This document shows, in pieces, positions 1-11,618 of a stretch of DNA of 64,000 nucleotides; the first letter of the stretch is position 1; each line of letters opens with the position of its first letter. The translations under genes and the position numbers were made by a program. The notes below the pieces were generated by a model. That model was not told the DNA's origin. It saw only the letters and a program-made list of their open reading frames with translations, and ran no database searches. This DNA is from Lepas anatifera (lineage: Eukaryota; Arthropoda; Thecostraca; Lepadidae), in assembly GCA_034440635.1 (NCBI GenBank), contig JAOTON010001570.1:310001-374000 (forward strand), read 5' to 3'.

Positions 1-1275
1 CTAAAAATAGTATCTCCACGTTTTTGCCCTGATTGGCACCCCCTTACTCCGTTACGCGCAGATCCGCCTCTGTCCCCATGATGCGCTCTGACGCGCCATG
101 GCTTTATGCTGCGGGGCGGAAACGTGGCACAACGGCGTCCTCTGCATCGGCCTTTCCTGTTATGCTCTCATAGTAACAAAATCCTGCATTTGCCAACATG
201 CTGGCATGATTCCTCTCATACACTGCCTGTAGAAAAAACTTGCAGGTCTAAAAGGGAAGACAATTGTCTCCTTTGCCCTTTCCGAGATCCGTTCCTGGTT
301 ACGGGCTCCTCTCCGGCACAAATCAAACGCGGCAAAAGGTATCGTTCCATGCGCGGATGCTGCTAACTGAGGTCACGTGAGGCGATCAGATTGCCAATCG
401 GGCCCTTCCGGGCCATCGACCAGGGCGCCACTTTGCCGGCAAAGCTATCTGCGCAACCTATCTGGCCGACTTTCATCCAAGCGACATCGCGCATCACCTC
501 GGCGCCGTCGATCGCACCCCCCCCCTGATCCCCTATGGTCACGTGTGCCCCTCACCCAAATCCTGCACCCACTAATATTCAGGGACGACTCTTAATACAT
601 CCAACACTTCAGTCGGCGAAGCTTTACCAGCTCCTTCCCTCACATAAGCTCGAAAGCCGGCCAGTGGCGGATACAGACGGAATAGTTTGAGTGAGAGGAA
701 GACGACTACTTTCCTGCCCCTGGACCTAGCAGTGAGTCCTTCTTTCACTAATTACCCAGGACAGCCTTCGTACTAGGTCACAGCAGGGACACTTCGAGAG
801 TATGATGGGGATGCGGGATAATAGAAAATCACAGCAACTTACGAGCAGTTCGGTTCAGCAAATGTGTTCCAACCTGTTGGCGGGAAATGCCTCTACAGAG
901 CCCAGTCTTGTATTAGCATTTTCCCAATTTAGCATGCGCCTTTAAGGGGTTGATGTCTGTCTTCGCTCCGTTCCCGCATGGTCCTAGATCACTGCTCACG
1001 AAAAACTGGCACATTGCTCATGAGGTGTATAAATGATATATGACGTTCGCAATTATCATACTCCACACAGGACCAGAACTCAGTCACCGACCCACTTTCC
1101 TGAACTAGAAGAGACCGCTCAGCAGAAATCCGAAATGGTAATATTAACGAGCGGGCTTTCATTCACACGCCAGGCATCGTACACAATAGGCATCGTACGT
1201 ATTCATGCACCTGCAACAGCATTCAAATCCTGAATCTTCCACCGAGAGGCAATCATGGACAATGCAAATACAGGC
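1..1275. other. no recognisable gene
   Basis: Only short open frames without family resemblance are seen on either strand. If the candidate exon just to the right is real, its gene continues to lower coordinates here, but I could not identify a second exon. Confidence 0.4.
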
Positions 1276-1329
1276 TTACACTGTGAACAGTCTCGACAGG
1301 AAATCACGAGGGGAGCCAACATTACTCAC

Positions 1330-1500
1330 CTGTAATCGAGACCGAGTAACGTCATAACAGCAACAGCCGCGACATAGAACAGGAGGAAACCAACAAGCAT
1401 AGCCGTAAAACAAAACGAAAGTCGCTTCGTGGCGATCACAGCACACTTGGCCCAGAAAATAATAATGGACCATCCTTTCTGCTCTTTCATGCGTACCTTC
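1330..1500 (-). CDS. possible internal exon of an unidentified membrane protein
   Basis: On the minus strand a 171-base stretch is bounded by an AG (after ...CAAATAG) and a strong donor, CAG|GTGAGT. It is open in one frame, which starts near KVRMKEQKGW and contains a hydrophobic run (AMLVGFLLFYVAAVAVMTLL) preceded by basic residues, as expected of a membrane-spanning segment with its positive side first. I do not recognise the family. The single-pass beta-subunit class of ion pumps was considered but the match is not convincing. No partner exon was found, so this may be a chance frame. Confidence 0.3.
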
Positions 1501-2340
1501 CTATTTGAAGATTTCTCCAAATCGGAAATGAGAAACGTCGTCATTGACAGATACAGAACCCGGTGGGACACGATAAACTCTAAACGTGAAAACAACTGCA
1601 AACGATAAACGGCGAGCCAAAGAATATCAGTCTACTGCCAGTTCCCGCCATAAAAAATAAGGCGATATCACAATCCTGCCCGGTCCCCAAGAAAGAGTGA
1701 TGCCGGACAGTGCACATCCCAGCGGACTCCGAGCGCCCCAGGGGGCATTGTGACCAAAGATAGCAAAACGGGGGAATTACCAAGGATACATGAGCAGTTT
1801 CAGTACGCCCTGTTTAGTCAAAGACCACGTGAACGGACTTATCGACTCATGTAACCGGACGTCCCTAAGGCTGACTCCCCGCAACATGAGTGGTAAGCCC
1901 GCTCCCGCGGTCGGTTTATAAATAGAGCGAACTAAATCCGCTCAGTGCCTGAGGTAAATAGTATATATACTTCTCACTGATTGGATATCATCCCGAGGTT
2001 GAGATTGTGTTACACAAACGGGACACAACCTCAATTGCAGCCCTTGCAATCATTAGAATTTTACGCATGCAATCCATCCAATGTTGTCCATTTACCCTGA
2101 GACAGGGCCTACAGACAAGGAACATGAGGTTACAAACACTCCCAACAATCTGAGCCACAAGAAAAAAACATACACTAAGCTCATTGGCCCCGATTCTGGG
2201 AACCGCCGGCACCACCTCACGCACCCTTCCTGCAGGTGTCTGTCAGACGCGCGGACATGGCTCAGCGCACTAGAACGAGTGCTGAAACCTAAACAAGTCA
2301 GAGTCAGTAATCTGCATCAGACAGCTGGACCGCCCTCCGC
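1501..2340. other. no recognisable gene; short dispersed-repeat similarity
   Basis: No supported coding region. The segment around 1785-1815 (ACATGAGCAGTTTCAGTACG) resembles one around 22446-22470 (ACATGAGCAATTTCGGTACG), so a dispersed repeat fragment is likely. The rest is downstream flank of the BET1L-like gene. Confidence 0.35.
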
Positions 2341-2622
2341 TCAGAGTCCGTGACCTGGGCCGCTGACGGGGAGCGGAGACGCCTCCACCGAACTCGTCGG
2401 CCACGACACGCGCGACAGCACGTAGTAGAAGAGGACGAAGAACAGCAGCAGGCCGCCGGCGGTGTAGCACATGACGCGCCGGTTCCCCCGGCCCGCCGAC
2501 ATCATCTTCTTCATACGACTGGCGCTGCCGCCCAGGAAAACTCTCTGTTGAGTCGAAGTCGCCCCCATCGAGTCTAGCAGCCGGTTGTGCTCCTGCGTGT
2601 CCATATCGATGTCCAGCGCCAG
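2341..2622 (-). CDS. BET1L: BET1L-like exon 2 (SNARE C-half, membrane anchor)
   Basis: Phase 0 acceptor to the TGA at 2343-2341, 93 codons plus stop. It carries the C-terminal half of the SNARE motif, a basic linker (SRMKKMMSAGRGNRR), and a single membrane span close to the C-terminus. Confidence 0.9.
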   Translation of the reverse strand: MALDIDMDTQEHNRLLDSMGATSTQQRVFLGGSASRMKKMMSAGRGNRRVMCYTAGGLLLFFVLFYYVLSRVSWPTSSVEASPLPVSGPGHGL

Positions 2623-5600
2623 CTGACGATAGAAACAGTGACGTCATGGATGATGTGACGTCACCAAGTGGGGTTGCGACGTTAAGGGGGGTGGTTAAGT
2701 AAAGTCTCAAGACAGTGATGTTGGGGTGATAACACTGAGGTACAGGAAAAAAACAGGACACACGTCACTTAAGTGCCACATCGAGCAACGCTGCGGAAGT
2801 GGTATTCTGTTGAAGTCTTGGAGGTGTCCGTCCCACTTCTCTCGCCTCCGCATGCAACCGACGAGACAAAAGCGAGAGAGCGGAGGGGACCCAGGAGGAG
2901 GCGATGATTCCTGCCTGGACACATTTATTTCTTCACAAAATTGTGAAATTTTGAGAAAAGTAGCACTTGAAACAAGGGATTCACAGGGTGCTAAGCAATA
3001 CTGATATCTCATTTATACTTCCATTAAGGCGCTGCATTCCTGGCAGACCGTTCTAATGGAATGCGTCAGTGGGGGTTGGCGTCGGTCGGCAGGGGCTAGG
3101 GACGTCACTGACTACGCGGCAGAAGCCGAGGTGAAAGTTGAGCGGTGGCAGCACTCAAGACAATTTGGAAGCTCCACATGCGTTGAACATATTTTGTATA
3201 CCAGCAAACAAGCATTAGCTGGCCGTAAGAGCTGTATTGAAGGACGGATTGGCAGAAATAGGTGTCCATTTTCAATCTGACTTTAATGCAAAATATTAAT
3301 CAAAAGGCATTTAATTTTGCTGACCTCATAAAGAAATAACCCGCAGCTACCCAGAACACTATAATTCCCAGCGGACCGTCGGCAACAGTACATGGACTTT
3401 GCTGCGACGTCCAACAACGTGCGTGACTACTTGGCATTTGCCCGTCCTAACCAGCAATCGCAGGACGGTGCAAGTGACCTGCGGAGTGCAACACGGTGCA
3501 ACTGAGCGCGTGCTGGTTATGACGGTCTGTTAAGTGAGCCTTAACACGATGAAAAGACGCGTTTAAAAAAGTACTTCCCACAATGACAATACAAAAAAAC
3601 AAGAATTACGACACAAATTGTGGGTGACATCCCAAATCTGCAGCTGGTCCCGTTCGCCCTCCCGCCGAATGTTACTAATTAAACCACTATTGCCCGGGAA
3701 TCGTCATTGTTTCTGGACCCCAAGCCAATCATTCAGACAGCCTCACTCCCAGATAAAGCCCGTTTACGTATCTTTATAACAAGCCAATAAAATAAAATAA
3801 AGACACTGGCAGTGGGTACGGGCTGCTAAAAGATCTTGTCAGAAAGTGGTAGGTACGGGCAGATAACTGAGGGTAGAGTCGGATTCCATCGCTTCTACTA
3901 CACGTTTGCATTCCGCCTCTAAATTATTTTGGTCGTTGAATTTTCGTTTGTTTTTTTAGTACCTTAGCGAATACCGATTGTTTACGCTTTCAATATGGCT
4001 ACTTAGGTAACCTTTAAAGGGAATGTGTCACCTTTATAACGTGACTTTAACTGAGATAGCCAAGTTGTAAAGCATGCCAGAAAACCCGGTACTCACCATA
4101 TCATATGTCTTGGAACTCGAAATTTCCGTAGAAAAAGTTAAAAACCTACCTGAAATGTACCCAAAATGTACCCAAGAAGCCGGGCCACAATTGTCAGCTG
4201 TTGGCGTGAAGACCAGGGCGTAGCCAGGATTTCGCTCAGAGGGGGAGGCGGCGCCCCAAAGGGTCCTGCGACAGCCCCAAAGGGCCCCTGCGACAGCGCC
4301 AAAGGGCCCCTGCGACAGCGCCAAAGGGCCCTGATGGGTAAAAGGACCCTGCTTGTTACATAATAGTGCTAAAGAGGGTTTAAGAGGGCCTGTCTGGTAT
4401 ACAATTTCAAATTGGGTCACATTTTCAAAATGGGTCCAGCGCTCGTCGCGCGGCTCGTGTCTCAGGGGGCCCTTCGAGCCCTGGGGGGCAGCTGTCCTTG
4501 CTCCCCCTTGGCTCCCTGGTGACGACATACTGACGTCACGGTGAGAAGTCTGCCTATTGGATATGGTAGTGGCTGCCAGATCATGACGTCATGCACAGAC
4601 AAAGGTTTATTTCTTATCATAGAGGAGCATTTTAAACATCAAAATATTGAGCTTATTGTACATTTTCAAAAAATTCACAAACATTTTCATGATTTTCGGC
4701 CAAAAATGGTCCCAATGACACTAAATTCCGGGATTCGACCCAGGTGCCACATTCCTTTTAGAGGAAATGTGGCACCATAGAGCAATTTGGACGCCGAGCT
4801 CTGCAGCGCCGATGCCCCGGTGTTATTTAGGGCCCCGCGCCGGTGCCATGGCTGCGTGGCTAGGTTCTTAGGTCCCTGTATGTTTTATGTACCGCTAAGT
4901 GCAAATATAAGTCATATGGCTGCAATTTCAGACTGGAGTGTTTTTTAGGAGCATCGTCATTTAAAATAACGAATTGGGCTTTATTTCTACCGAAAACATG
5001 GTTAAAACCCTGATATTTTGATTATTGATTTTCCGTTGCTAGAGGTAGAAAGTCTCCATATCGGCGTGGCGTCTCGATCTGGGAATGCTTTGTGCAAAAT
5101 TCAACCTCTTTGACTTGTGCTACAAATGAATAGGAATACAAATGAAACGTTTTTTTGCTAAAAGAGGTGGATGTTAGGATCCAAAAGTAACACTAATTGA
5201 AACCTGCTATTTCTATACATGAAAACATATTTCGGGTTTGCAAAAAATCAAGTTATACACATTTATAATCGCCAGTACCGGAGGCATGCTTTGCACGTGG
5301 GTTTTAAAGAGGTTCAAGGAACAAAAATGTCCCCGCGCAGCAGAGCTTGAGCATGACGTCACGTTCCCAACGCCATCCCATACCAAGTGGACGAGGTCAA
5401 TAAAAGACGGTGAATTTTACCTGTTTTAATCCGCGAACGTAAAGTTCTGGGACAATAAAATACTGATCAAGTGGTTTCTCGGCATGCTAAGGCTATTTCA
5501 GGTCAAATCTCATTATGAAGGTGTCACCTTCCCTTTAAAGGGAATGTGGCACCTTGGTCGAATCCTGGAATTTAGTGTAATTAGGCGTACTTTTAGTCAA

Positions 5601-7051
5601 AAATAATGAACCCACTCATGATTTCTCTGAAAAATGTACAATAAACTCAATATTTGGTTTTTAAAAATATTCCTCTAGAAAAAGAAATAAATATCAGACT
5701 GTGGATGATGTCACGATCTGGCAACCACTACCATACTTGAAACGCTTCAAGGGCTTCAATTGGCTGATGCTCATCGTGACATCAGCATATGTCGTCACAC
5801 CAATAGCTCACAACAATGGCCGCCGGCGACAGGGGGGCTGAGGGGGCTGGTGTCAGGTAGGCTTTAGCTTTTTTCTACGGAAATATCGAGTTCCAAGACA
5901 AATGAAATATGGAGTACCGGGTTTTCCGACCTGCTTTACAACTTGGCTATCTCAGTTAAAATCACGTTGTGAAGGTGCCACATTCCCTTTAACATTGATT
6001 GGAAAATATGGGCCCAGGGCGAGCTGTCGAACGACATACAAATATAGTGAGAATGCAACATTTTTCATCGGTAATAGACACGACTTTTTTATTTGAAACT
6101 TCCACAGCATGTCTTCTTTTAATCCACCCACACATATTCTTCTCCTAATAATTTCATTCCATACGTCCTATATGCGGCAAACCTCCAGAAAACAGCACAA
6201 ATGTCACTCCGTGGTATCTAGGGGCGTAGTGACGGAATTTTTTCTGGAGGGAGGGGGTCAGGCTGCATGGGCACCGAAAGCGGGGGGGACGGGGGACACG
6301 TTCCCCCTGTTGACCAACCAGGGGGACGTCCCCTATTTTTTGGTCTAGCGTCATCAATGCTGTCAGGTACCGAGTATGCTCAAAATTCGCCTTCCCCGAT
6401 CATTACCAGCCATGGTCCGTCCCCCTGGGAAAATTCCGTGGCGGCGCCCCTGTCAGGCTGGCAATGCCCAGGTGGGGGGCAACTGATTTGCATACATAGG
6501 CGTATCCAGGATTACCGATCGGGGGGGCATCCGGTCCGGGAGGGGCGCCACTTTTGACCGAAAAAATCGATCCGATGGGCGCAAAATCCTATCGGTGGGC
6601 GCCGATTTTCGCATCCTGGGGGAAGAGGGGGGGTGGAAGCGACATTTCAGGGGGCACCATCGACCTTTCAGGGGGCGCCGTGACAATTTCAGGGGGCGCC
6701 GATGGTCAATCGGGGGAGGGAGAGGGGCACGTGCCCTCTGGATCCGCCTGTTTGCATAGGTCCACAGCCCGCAGGAAAATCTCTTGTTCGAGTTCCATAA
6801 TCTAGGGGGACATTTCCTGATTGAATCCCAGCTGGGGCACCTCCCCCCGCTTCTGACACCCTTGATGTCGTCCTATAACCCATCGCAGAACTATTAATGC
6901 ACAAGAACGTATATATTTCCAGAAAGTGGACAAAACAGCTCCGTCTTTATAAGCGTATTTAGCTCACCGACTTGAGCCGGGAGATCTTGGATCCCAGCTG
7001 ATCGGTCATCGCCCTGTTTTCGTAGTCCATCGCCTTCTCCTTGCTGTTCAT
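2341..7051 (-). CDS. BET1L: BET1L/GS15-like Golgi v-SNARE (two exons: 7051-6968, 2622-2341)
   Basis: A small tail-anchored SNARE of the BET1-like (GS15) class, which acts in retrograde and intra-Golgi vesicle fusion with partner Q-SNAREs. Exon 1 encodes 28 residues ending ENRAMTDQLGSKISRLKS. Exon 2 resumes with LALDIDMDTQEHNRLLDSMG, then a linker, then the membrane anchor (VMCYTAGGLLLFFVLFYYVL) and a 23-residue luminal tail. The RLKS|LALDID junction reproduces the uninterrupted SNARE heptad region of the family. Both junctions are phase 0: donor TCG|GTGAGC and acceptor CGTCAG|CTG. Predicted length is 121 residues, against 111 in the human protein; the extra residues are the proline/serine-rich tail. 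The start is the first ATG in exon 1, after an in-frame leader without family similarity. The 4.3-kb intron is filled with miniature transposons. Confidence 0.88.
2623..4017. other. BET1L-like intron, left part
   Basis: Intronic sequence without a recognisable gene. ORFs here are short and lack family resemblance. Confidence 0.5.
4018..4756 (-). mobile_element. piggyBac-like MITE, copy 1 (inverted, interrupted)
   Basis: Starts after a TTAA (4014-4017) with AGGGAATGTGTCACC and ends near 4756 with GGTGCCACATTCCT. It reads, inverted, as the same sequence as the copies at 5539-5988 and 52142-52593: shared TIRs, the GACGTCAT-containing core and the AAATGTACAATAAGCTCAATATT stretch. It is longer because a second element (4214-4518) is inserted. 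No transposase frame is present, so it is non-autonomous. Confidence 0.75.
4214..4518. mobile_element. hAT-like MITE inserted in the piggyBac-like copy
   Basis: Begins CAGGGCGTAGCCAGGATTTC and ends ...GGCTCCCTG, flanked by GTGAAGAC (4206-4213) and GTGACGAC (4519-4526), a 7-of-8 target duplication. The intact piggyBac-like copies read GTGACGAC at the matching site, so the insertion point is clear. Inside are three short tandem units of GCGACAGCGCCAAAGGGCCC type. Confidence 0.65.
4761..5534. mobile_element. piggyBac-like MITE, divergent member B
   Basis: Begins GAGGAAATGTGGCACC directly after copy 1 and ends GGTGTCACCTTCCCT before the TTAA at 5535-5538. Its ends match the other family members but most of its interior does not, so it is a different subfamily or holds an insertion. 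Confidence 0.6.
5539..5988 (+). mobile_element. piggyBac-like MITE, copy 2 (intact)
   Basis: A 450-bp element flanked by TTAA on both sides (5535-5538 and 5989-5992), with 17-bp perfect terminal inverted repeats AGGGAATGTGGCACCTT. TTAA target duplications are diagnostic of the piggyBac superfamily. There is no coding frame. The left TTAA is shared with member B, so the two insertions abut. Confidence 0.85.
6214..6451. mobile_element. hAT-like MITE, GGGGCGTAG subfamily
   Basis: Inverted termini GGGGCGTAGTGACGGAATTTT on the left and AAAATTCCGTGGCGGCGCCCC on the right (imperfect in the middle). The interior is G-rich and non-coding. The target duplication is not clear, so the exact ends are approximate. 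Confidence 0.55.
6495..6750. mobile_element. hAT-like MITE with 8-bp target duplication
   Basis: Termini CATAGGCGTATCCAGG and TCTGGATCCGCCTG form an imperfect inverted repeat. Identical TTTGCATA octamers flank it (6487-6494 and 6751-6758), which fits the 8-bp duplication of the hAT superfamily. The 256-bp interior is non-coding and shares the repeated TTTCAGGGGGCGCC motif with the copies near 12.7-13.2 kb. Confidence 0.8.
6968..7051 (-). CDS. BET1L: BET1L-like exon 1 (start, SNARE N-half)
   Basis: ATG at 7051-7049 followed by 28 codons, ending TCG|GTGAGC. It carries the N-terminal part of the SNARE heptads (RAMTDQLGSKISRLKS). Confidence 0.87.
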
Positions 7052-7545
7052 GGCTGCCGGTACCGGTGACGGAGCCCGTGTGAAGGTCGAGCGGAGCCGG
7101 CACGGCGGCCGAGCAGACTGGTGAGCGGTTAACGAGAAGGAATGTGCTGTCAGCGATGCAGCAGCATAACCGTCTCTGGTTTGATACCATACACGTATAT
7201 TCACACTACGGGCGATACATGATCCATACAGTGATTTTAAAAAACAAGAAAACAAGCCCTGGCCGTGGTGGGCAAAGATAAACTACACACAGAGGCGCTC
7301 AGATAATAATTTTGCCTCAGATAACAATTAATTCTGTAATGGCGGTATCCTATTTTGCATAGCAGGACCATTGGTTTCAAATCGCCGGCTCAAGAATGAA
7401 AACGGGATTTATCTGCTTTGACGTAACGCACATCATCATGTTGTCAACATATTTAGCAGTCAATTTTAAATGCCACAGATGAAGACATAAACAAGTGGCA
7501 ATGCAGCACATGAAAACAAGTATCTACTGGTATCTGGAATACAAG
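7052..7545. promoter_or_regulatory. presumed BET1L-like 5' region
   Basis: The bases 7050-7110 are GC-rich (GGTACCGGTGACGGAGCC type), fitting a 5' untranslated or promoter segment of the minus-strand gene. No TATA box or defined initiator could be assigned. From 7260 to 7545 nothing is recognised; AATGC.GCACATGAAAACAAGTA near 7500-7522 recurs near 9623-9645 and marks a dispersed repeat. Confidence 0.35.
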
Positions 7546-7735
7546 TAACCTAACCTAACCTAACCTAACCTAACCTAACCTAACCTAACCTAACCTAACC
7601 TAACCTAACCTAACCTAACCTAACCTAACCTAACCTAACCTAACCTAACCTAACCTAACCTAACCTAACCTAACCTAACCTAACCTAACCTAACCTAACC
7701 TAACCTAACCTAACCTAACCTAACCTAACCTAACC
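7546..7735. repeat. interstitial telomeric repeat, 38 perfect TAACC units
   Basis: 190 bases made only of the pentamer TAACC, the complement of the arthropod telomere unit TTAGG. It is flanked on both sides by unique sequence and lies between two ordinary genes, so it is internal rather than a chromosome end. The absence of any divergent unit suggests recent insertion or ongoing homogenisation. Confidence 0.97.
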
Positions 7736-7918
7736 CTCAATTCCTCCTATTATCAAGTGTCTTAGCACACCTCTGCGGCATCATGCACATCACTCTGATG
7801 GGCCATGTGAGCAATGATCATTATACACTGGCTGTGGAAGATGCCAAAGATGAGTTACACCTACAGACTTCTGGCCAGCAAGCAGGTATGATTGAAGCAG
7901 ACTGGCAACACTGACAAG

Positions 7919-8097
7919 CCAGTGTGCAAAGTATGACACTTCTGACGGATCTGTCTGTGTGAGTACCATTTAAGACAGGAGAGTGGTGCATTTTACCACT
8001 GTGAGAAAAAAAAAAAAAAAAAAAGTTTAATATGTATTTGCAAGTAGAATTGTAGAATCGGTTTGACATCTGGCCTGCTGCCATAACTTGCAACTGG
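7919..8097. mobile_element. short TIR element, CCAGTGTGCAAAGTATG family
   Basis: Begins CCAGTGTGCAAAGTATG and ends CTGGCCTGCTGCCATAACTTGCAACTGG. These inverted ends are shared with the elements at 11619-12093 and 52058-52862. It is internally deleted relative to those and contains an A17-18 run near 8006-8024. Confidence 0.6.
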
Positions 8098-9109
8098 TGA
8101 CTAATTGCTACTTCCAGTAACTAGTTAAATGGCAATAAAGTAAATGTAGTAAAAATTATTAGTAAGCTGTTATAACTAAAATAAAACCGAATCACTCTTC
8201 ATACACGCCACGTACACAGCCAGAGTACAGGATGGGATTCAGGCCCGGGAAGACACATCCATTCGATCCTGAGGCTATCCTTCACATGCATGCCCTACCC
8301 TGGTGTCCAAGCTTATATCAATATGCGTGAGCTATCGCATGATGCGGGGGCATGCAGAAAGAAATAGAAGGCTGCCCATCTGGGCACTGCATCCGAAGGA
8401 TGGAGCCGACTCAACATGTAACGTAAGTAACAAATAAAACTCGGACTATCTAAGAAGCCGGTGGCGTTATCTTAGATACGGGTATCTTCGTTGGGATTTA
8501 GACAGCAGGAAATTGGTACTAGGAGAGAAAAAGCAGGGACCCTAAACAAAACATCCCTCATATCATATGAAAACCGAGCTATATGCTGGTACAGGTCACA
8601 CCCAGAGCAAAAAAGCTCAGTGTCTCTATTGCTTTGGTCAAACCTATACATTATTTCTGTAGAAATTGTAATTATAATATCATACCTGACATGAGGTACT
8701 GCCACTGCTGCTATTGTTGTTGTTTGTGTGCGCGTTTTAGCGTTTTGTTGTTTTCGTCACACGTACGTACCCAAAATACCATGATTTTTCGGTAATAGTA
8801 TTCCACCAATAGCAAAAATTGACCACTTGGTATCTTTTGACGGGCATAAAGTGGACTTTTGATTTGCTTATTTGTTATTTGAAAATAATATTAGCTTTAA
8901 TAAATCAAGATGGTGATGAATGGATGAATTGGAAAGGTAAGGCCGAGAGAGAAATACCATCTTTAGATCAAAATTTTTTCGTTGCACGTCAACTAAAATA
9001 TTTTTGGAAAATAAAATCATAAGTATCAACAGCTCATTTACGGGAAAGATTCAGCCCGTCACAGAACTCACACTGAAATCAAGAAATATTTTGAGAATTG
9101 ACAGGTTTT
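8098..9109. other. no recognisable gene
   Basis: AT-rich sequence with only short unassignable frames on both strands. Confidence 0.4.
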
Positions 9110-9110
9110 C

Positions 9111-9138
9111 CTTTTGTTCGGCCTTTCCGCTCTGCAAG
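9111..9138 (+). promoter_or_regulatory. candidate RpL9 5' exon with TCT/TOP-type start
   Basis: CCTTTTG at 9110-9116 fits the TCT initiator of animal ribosomal protein genes (YCTTTYN). It is followed by pyrimidine-rich TTCGGCCTTTCCGCTCTGCAAG and a GT at 9139, giving a short exon ending AAG|GTGTGTGG. The RpL9 coding exon begins with ATG directly after a CAG acceptor, so an upstream untranslated exon is required. This is the best-looking one I found, but the link is inferred from sequence character only. Confidence 0.35.
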
Positions 9139-11618
9139 GTGTGTGGTGGCTATTTTTTCATATTTAAGTGCAAATTTGATATTATTGTGGAAGCACAATA
9201 TTTCTGTGTTATTGCTTTCAGGGAAATTATTGATTTTTGTTCGCATGTGATTATGTATGGGTCTAGTGATAAATATATTGATAAGTGCATATCCTTTTGT
9301 AAAGGTGCTGGCTGCTGACCTGCAATTTTCACCTGTTTTGAAGAATATTCCCGTGGAAGAAATTCGTGCCAATTGTGCATAGCGCCTGCAATTGTAAACC
9401 TGTAATACATGCTTCCTAGCTCAACATCATTGGCTTAGTTTCCGTGGTCAAAATACACTGGAAAGGGGGCACCAGTTCGGATGCACTGTGAAGTCGCCGA
9501 GTGCTGTTTTCTCAGAACTAGAGCACAGACTGCTATATTGCTGTGAAAATAACATGAAGGATTCCATTGGCAGTCTGATCTGGATCACATTTTGGTCATG
9601 GAGACTAGGTCATTGCAAATGGCAATGCTGCACATGAAAACAAGTAGAAACATTTAGCACCAAGAGGTGATCCAGATTTTATGCAGCTTAAATTTAGCAG
9701 TGGTTATTGTTTTCATGACTGAAATGAGAATACAAATTATTAAGTAGAAACAGTTGCTCTGCTTTGCTGGTTGTTCATGATTTGTGATGTTTTCACCTAA
9801 ATGAGTGTGGCTGTGGCTCACAGTGTTTATTGTGGTTGTGCTAGCTTTAGAACTGGTAGTTAGAAGTGGTCTCTTGATTTGCACCTCATCATTTAATAGC
9901 AGAACTAAAGCACACCATTCTGAAATTGCATTGTTTATTACATGCTTACCTGTCAGTCAGGGAAACTATGGTCAAGCGTACCAAAAATTAGAAGCTTTTA
10001 AAATTGGGTACGCTTCTTCTATTTTATGGCACGCTGTTTCTAAAATTTGGTACGCATCTTCTATTCTTGGCTACGGAAAACATCGGCTTGACAAAATCAT
10101 TCGGCGCATTTTTGTAACAATTGGCGCATGTTCTGCCTGGCACAGTTCGATTCCCCATAAAATTTTAGGGGGTTTACAGTCTTGTGAAGAAAACTAAAGT
10201 CCGGTGTAATTTTTGCGAATTTTTAAAAGCCAAAAAATGTCTTAAAACGGGGAAGCACTCACAAATTTTGTCAGAATTCTCTTTTCACATCTAGCGAACG
10301 CACGTTTCCATAGCGTCATCAGATTCTACGTCATCAAATACCCCTCTGGAACGCAAAGCTCAATTCAAATCCCACATCCTTGAACACGTCTCGGCGTCAA
10401 ATGCGAGAGTGAAGGTAACGTGTGTGGTGCGAAGTGCGTGGAAATACTGAAAAAGTATGGATTTTTTTCATCTTATGGTTAATGTGACTATGAGATATTG
10501 AAAATTAGGCACATTTATGTCATATGCAAAGTTTTGTGGTAAGACTGTGGCTAATCATAAGAGTTGAGGGTCTTTTTTTCGTCGATGTCGTCCGCCGCTT
10601 TGCAGCCATTTTCGTTTTTTTGTTTATTGCGTATATTTTTGTTTATTTAATTCATGTAGGTCTTAAAGGAGGCCATTTCTGAAATCTACAGAGCTTGTTT
10701 AATATAAATCGACCAGGCATGTAGTGTAATTCTGCAGTTCTAGGTATAAACATGCATATTTACAACAGGAGGTATTCAGTACAATGCAGTTAATATTTGC
10801 AACGGTATTTTGGGTTCTTGCAAAATGAAAATGTTGATATGAATGATTGCTAATATGTATCAATGCTGGTTATATATTAATATGAAGTTTAATTTTTAAA
10901 ATATTTGTTACGGTTTTACTGTTTCAACATGAGCTAAGGATTGTTATTCTTGTCTGCGGGTGCTACAAACATCAAAGTTGATTTTTGTTTTTGCAATGAT
11001 TATGTTGGTATGTATAATTTTAGCATAATCTCAGTAAATTTGACATGAAGTTGAAGCTGACAATACTCGAAAGAGTCTTTAGGGGGCCTGAATCTTCCGA
11101 AGACACTGGTCAAGGTGTGGGGAAAATGGCAACGGATATTGATATTGATATATTAATGATGACTTCTTGGGACATTTTGAGCAACCATTTCATCATATGC
11201 ATAAAAGTTAATACTTAATCTTTATCTAGCCTATACTTTTGATTGGGCCAGAATTTGTCGCATTTTGTTTTGGACACAGTCAACGATTTGGCTGATACTG
11301 CCCAGATTGGTAAGCTGTTCCAGTCAATGGTGGCACAAAATGTGAGATTATTTCTTGTTGACTGTTTGGTGGCTTGCTGCTTAACCATTCACAGATGGTG
11401 TCCTCTTAAGCAATACCTTGGGGTTGAAAGCTTGATAATTCCGCCAGTTTTCAACTTTAAAAAAACAAGTTTGTATATCACAATTATATTTATTCTTTAA
11501 AAGGCTAGGCCAGGCCTTTTCAATCTTTCTTAATAGTTGAGATTACTGATGTGCTTTACCATTTTTGGAGGATGCTTACATAGAAAAACAAACCAAAGCA
11601 GAGATATGTGAGGAGATC

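Noticed and set aside
7546..7735. Chromosome end (true telomere)
   Set aside because: Unique sequence and genes continue on both sides.
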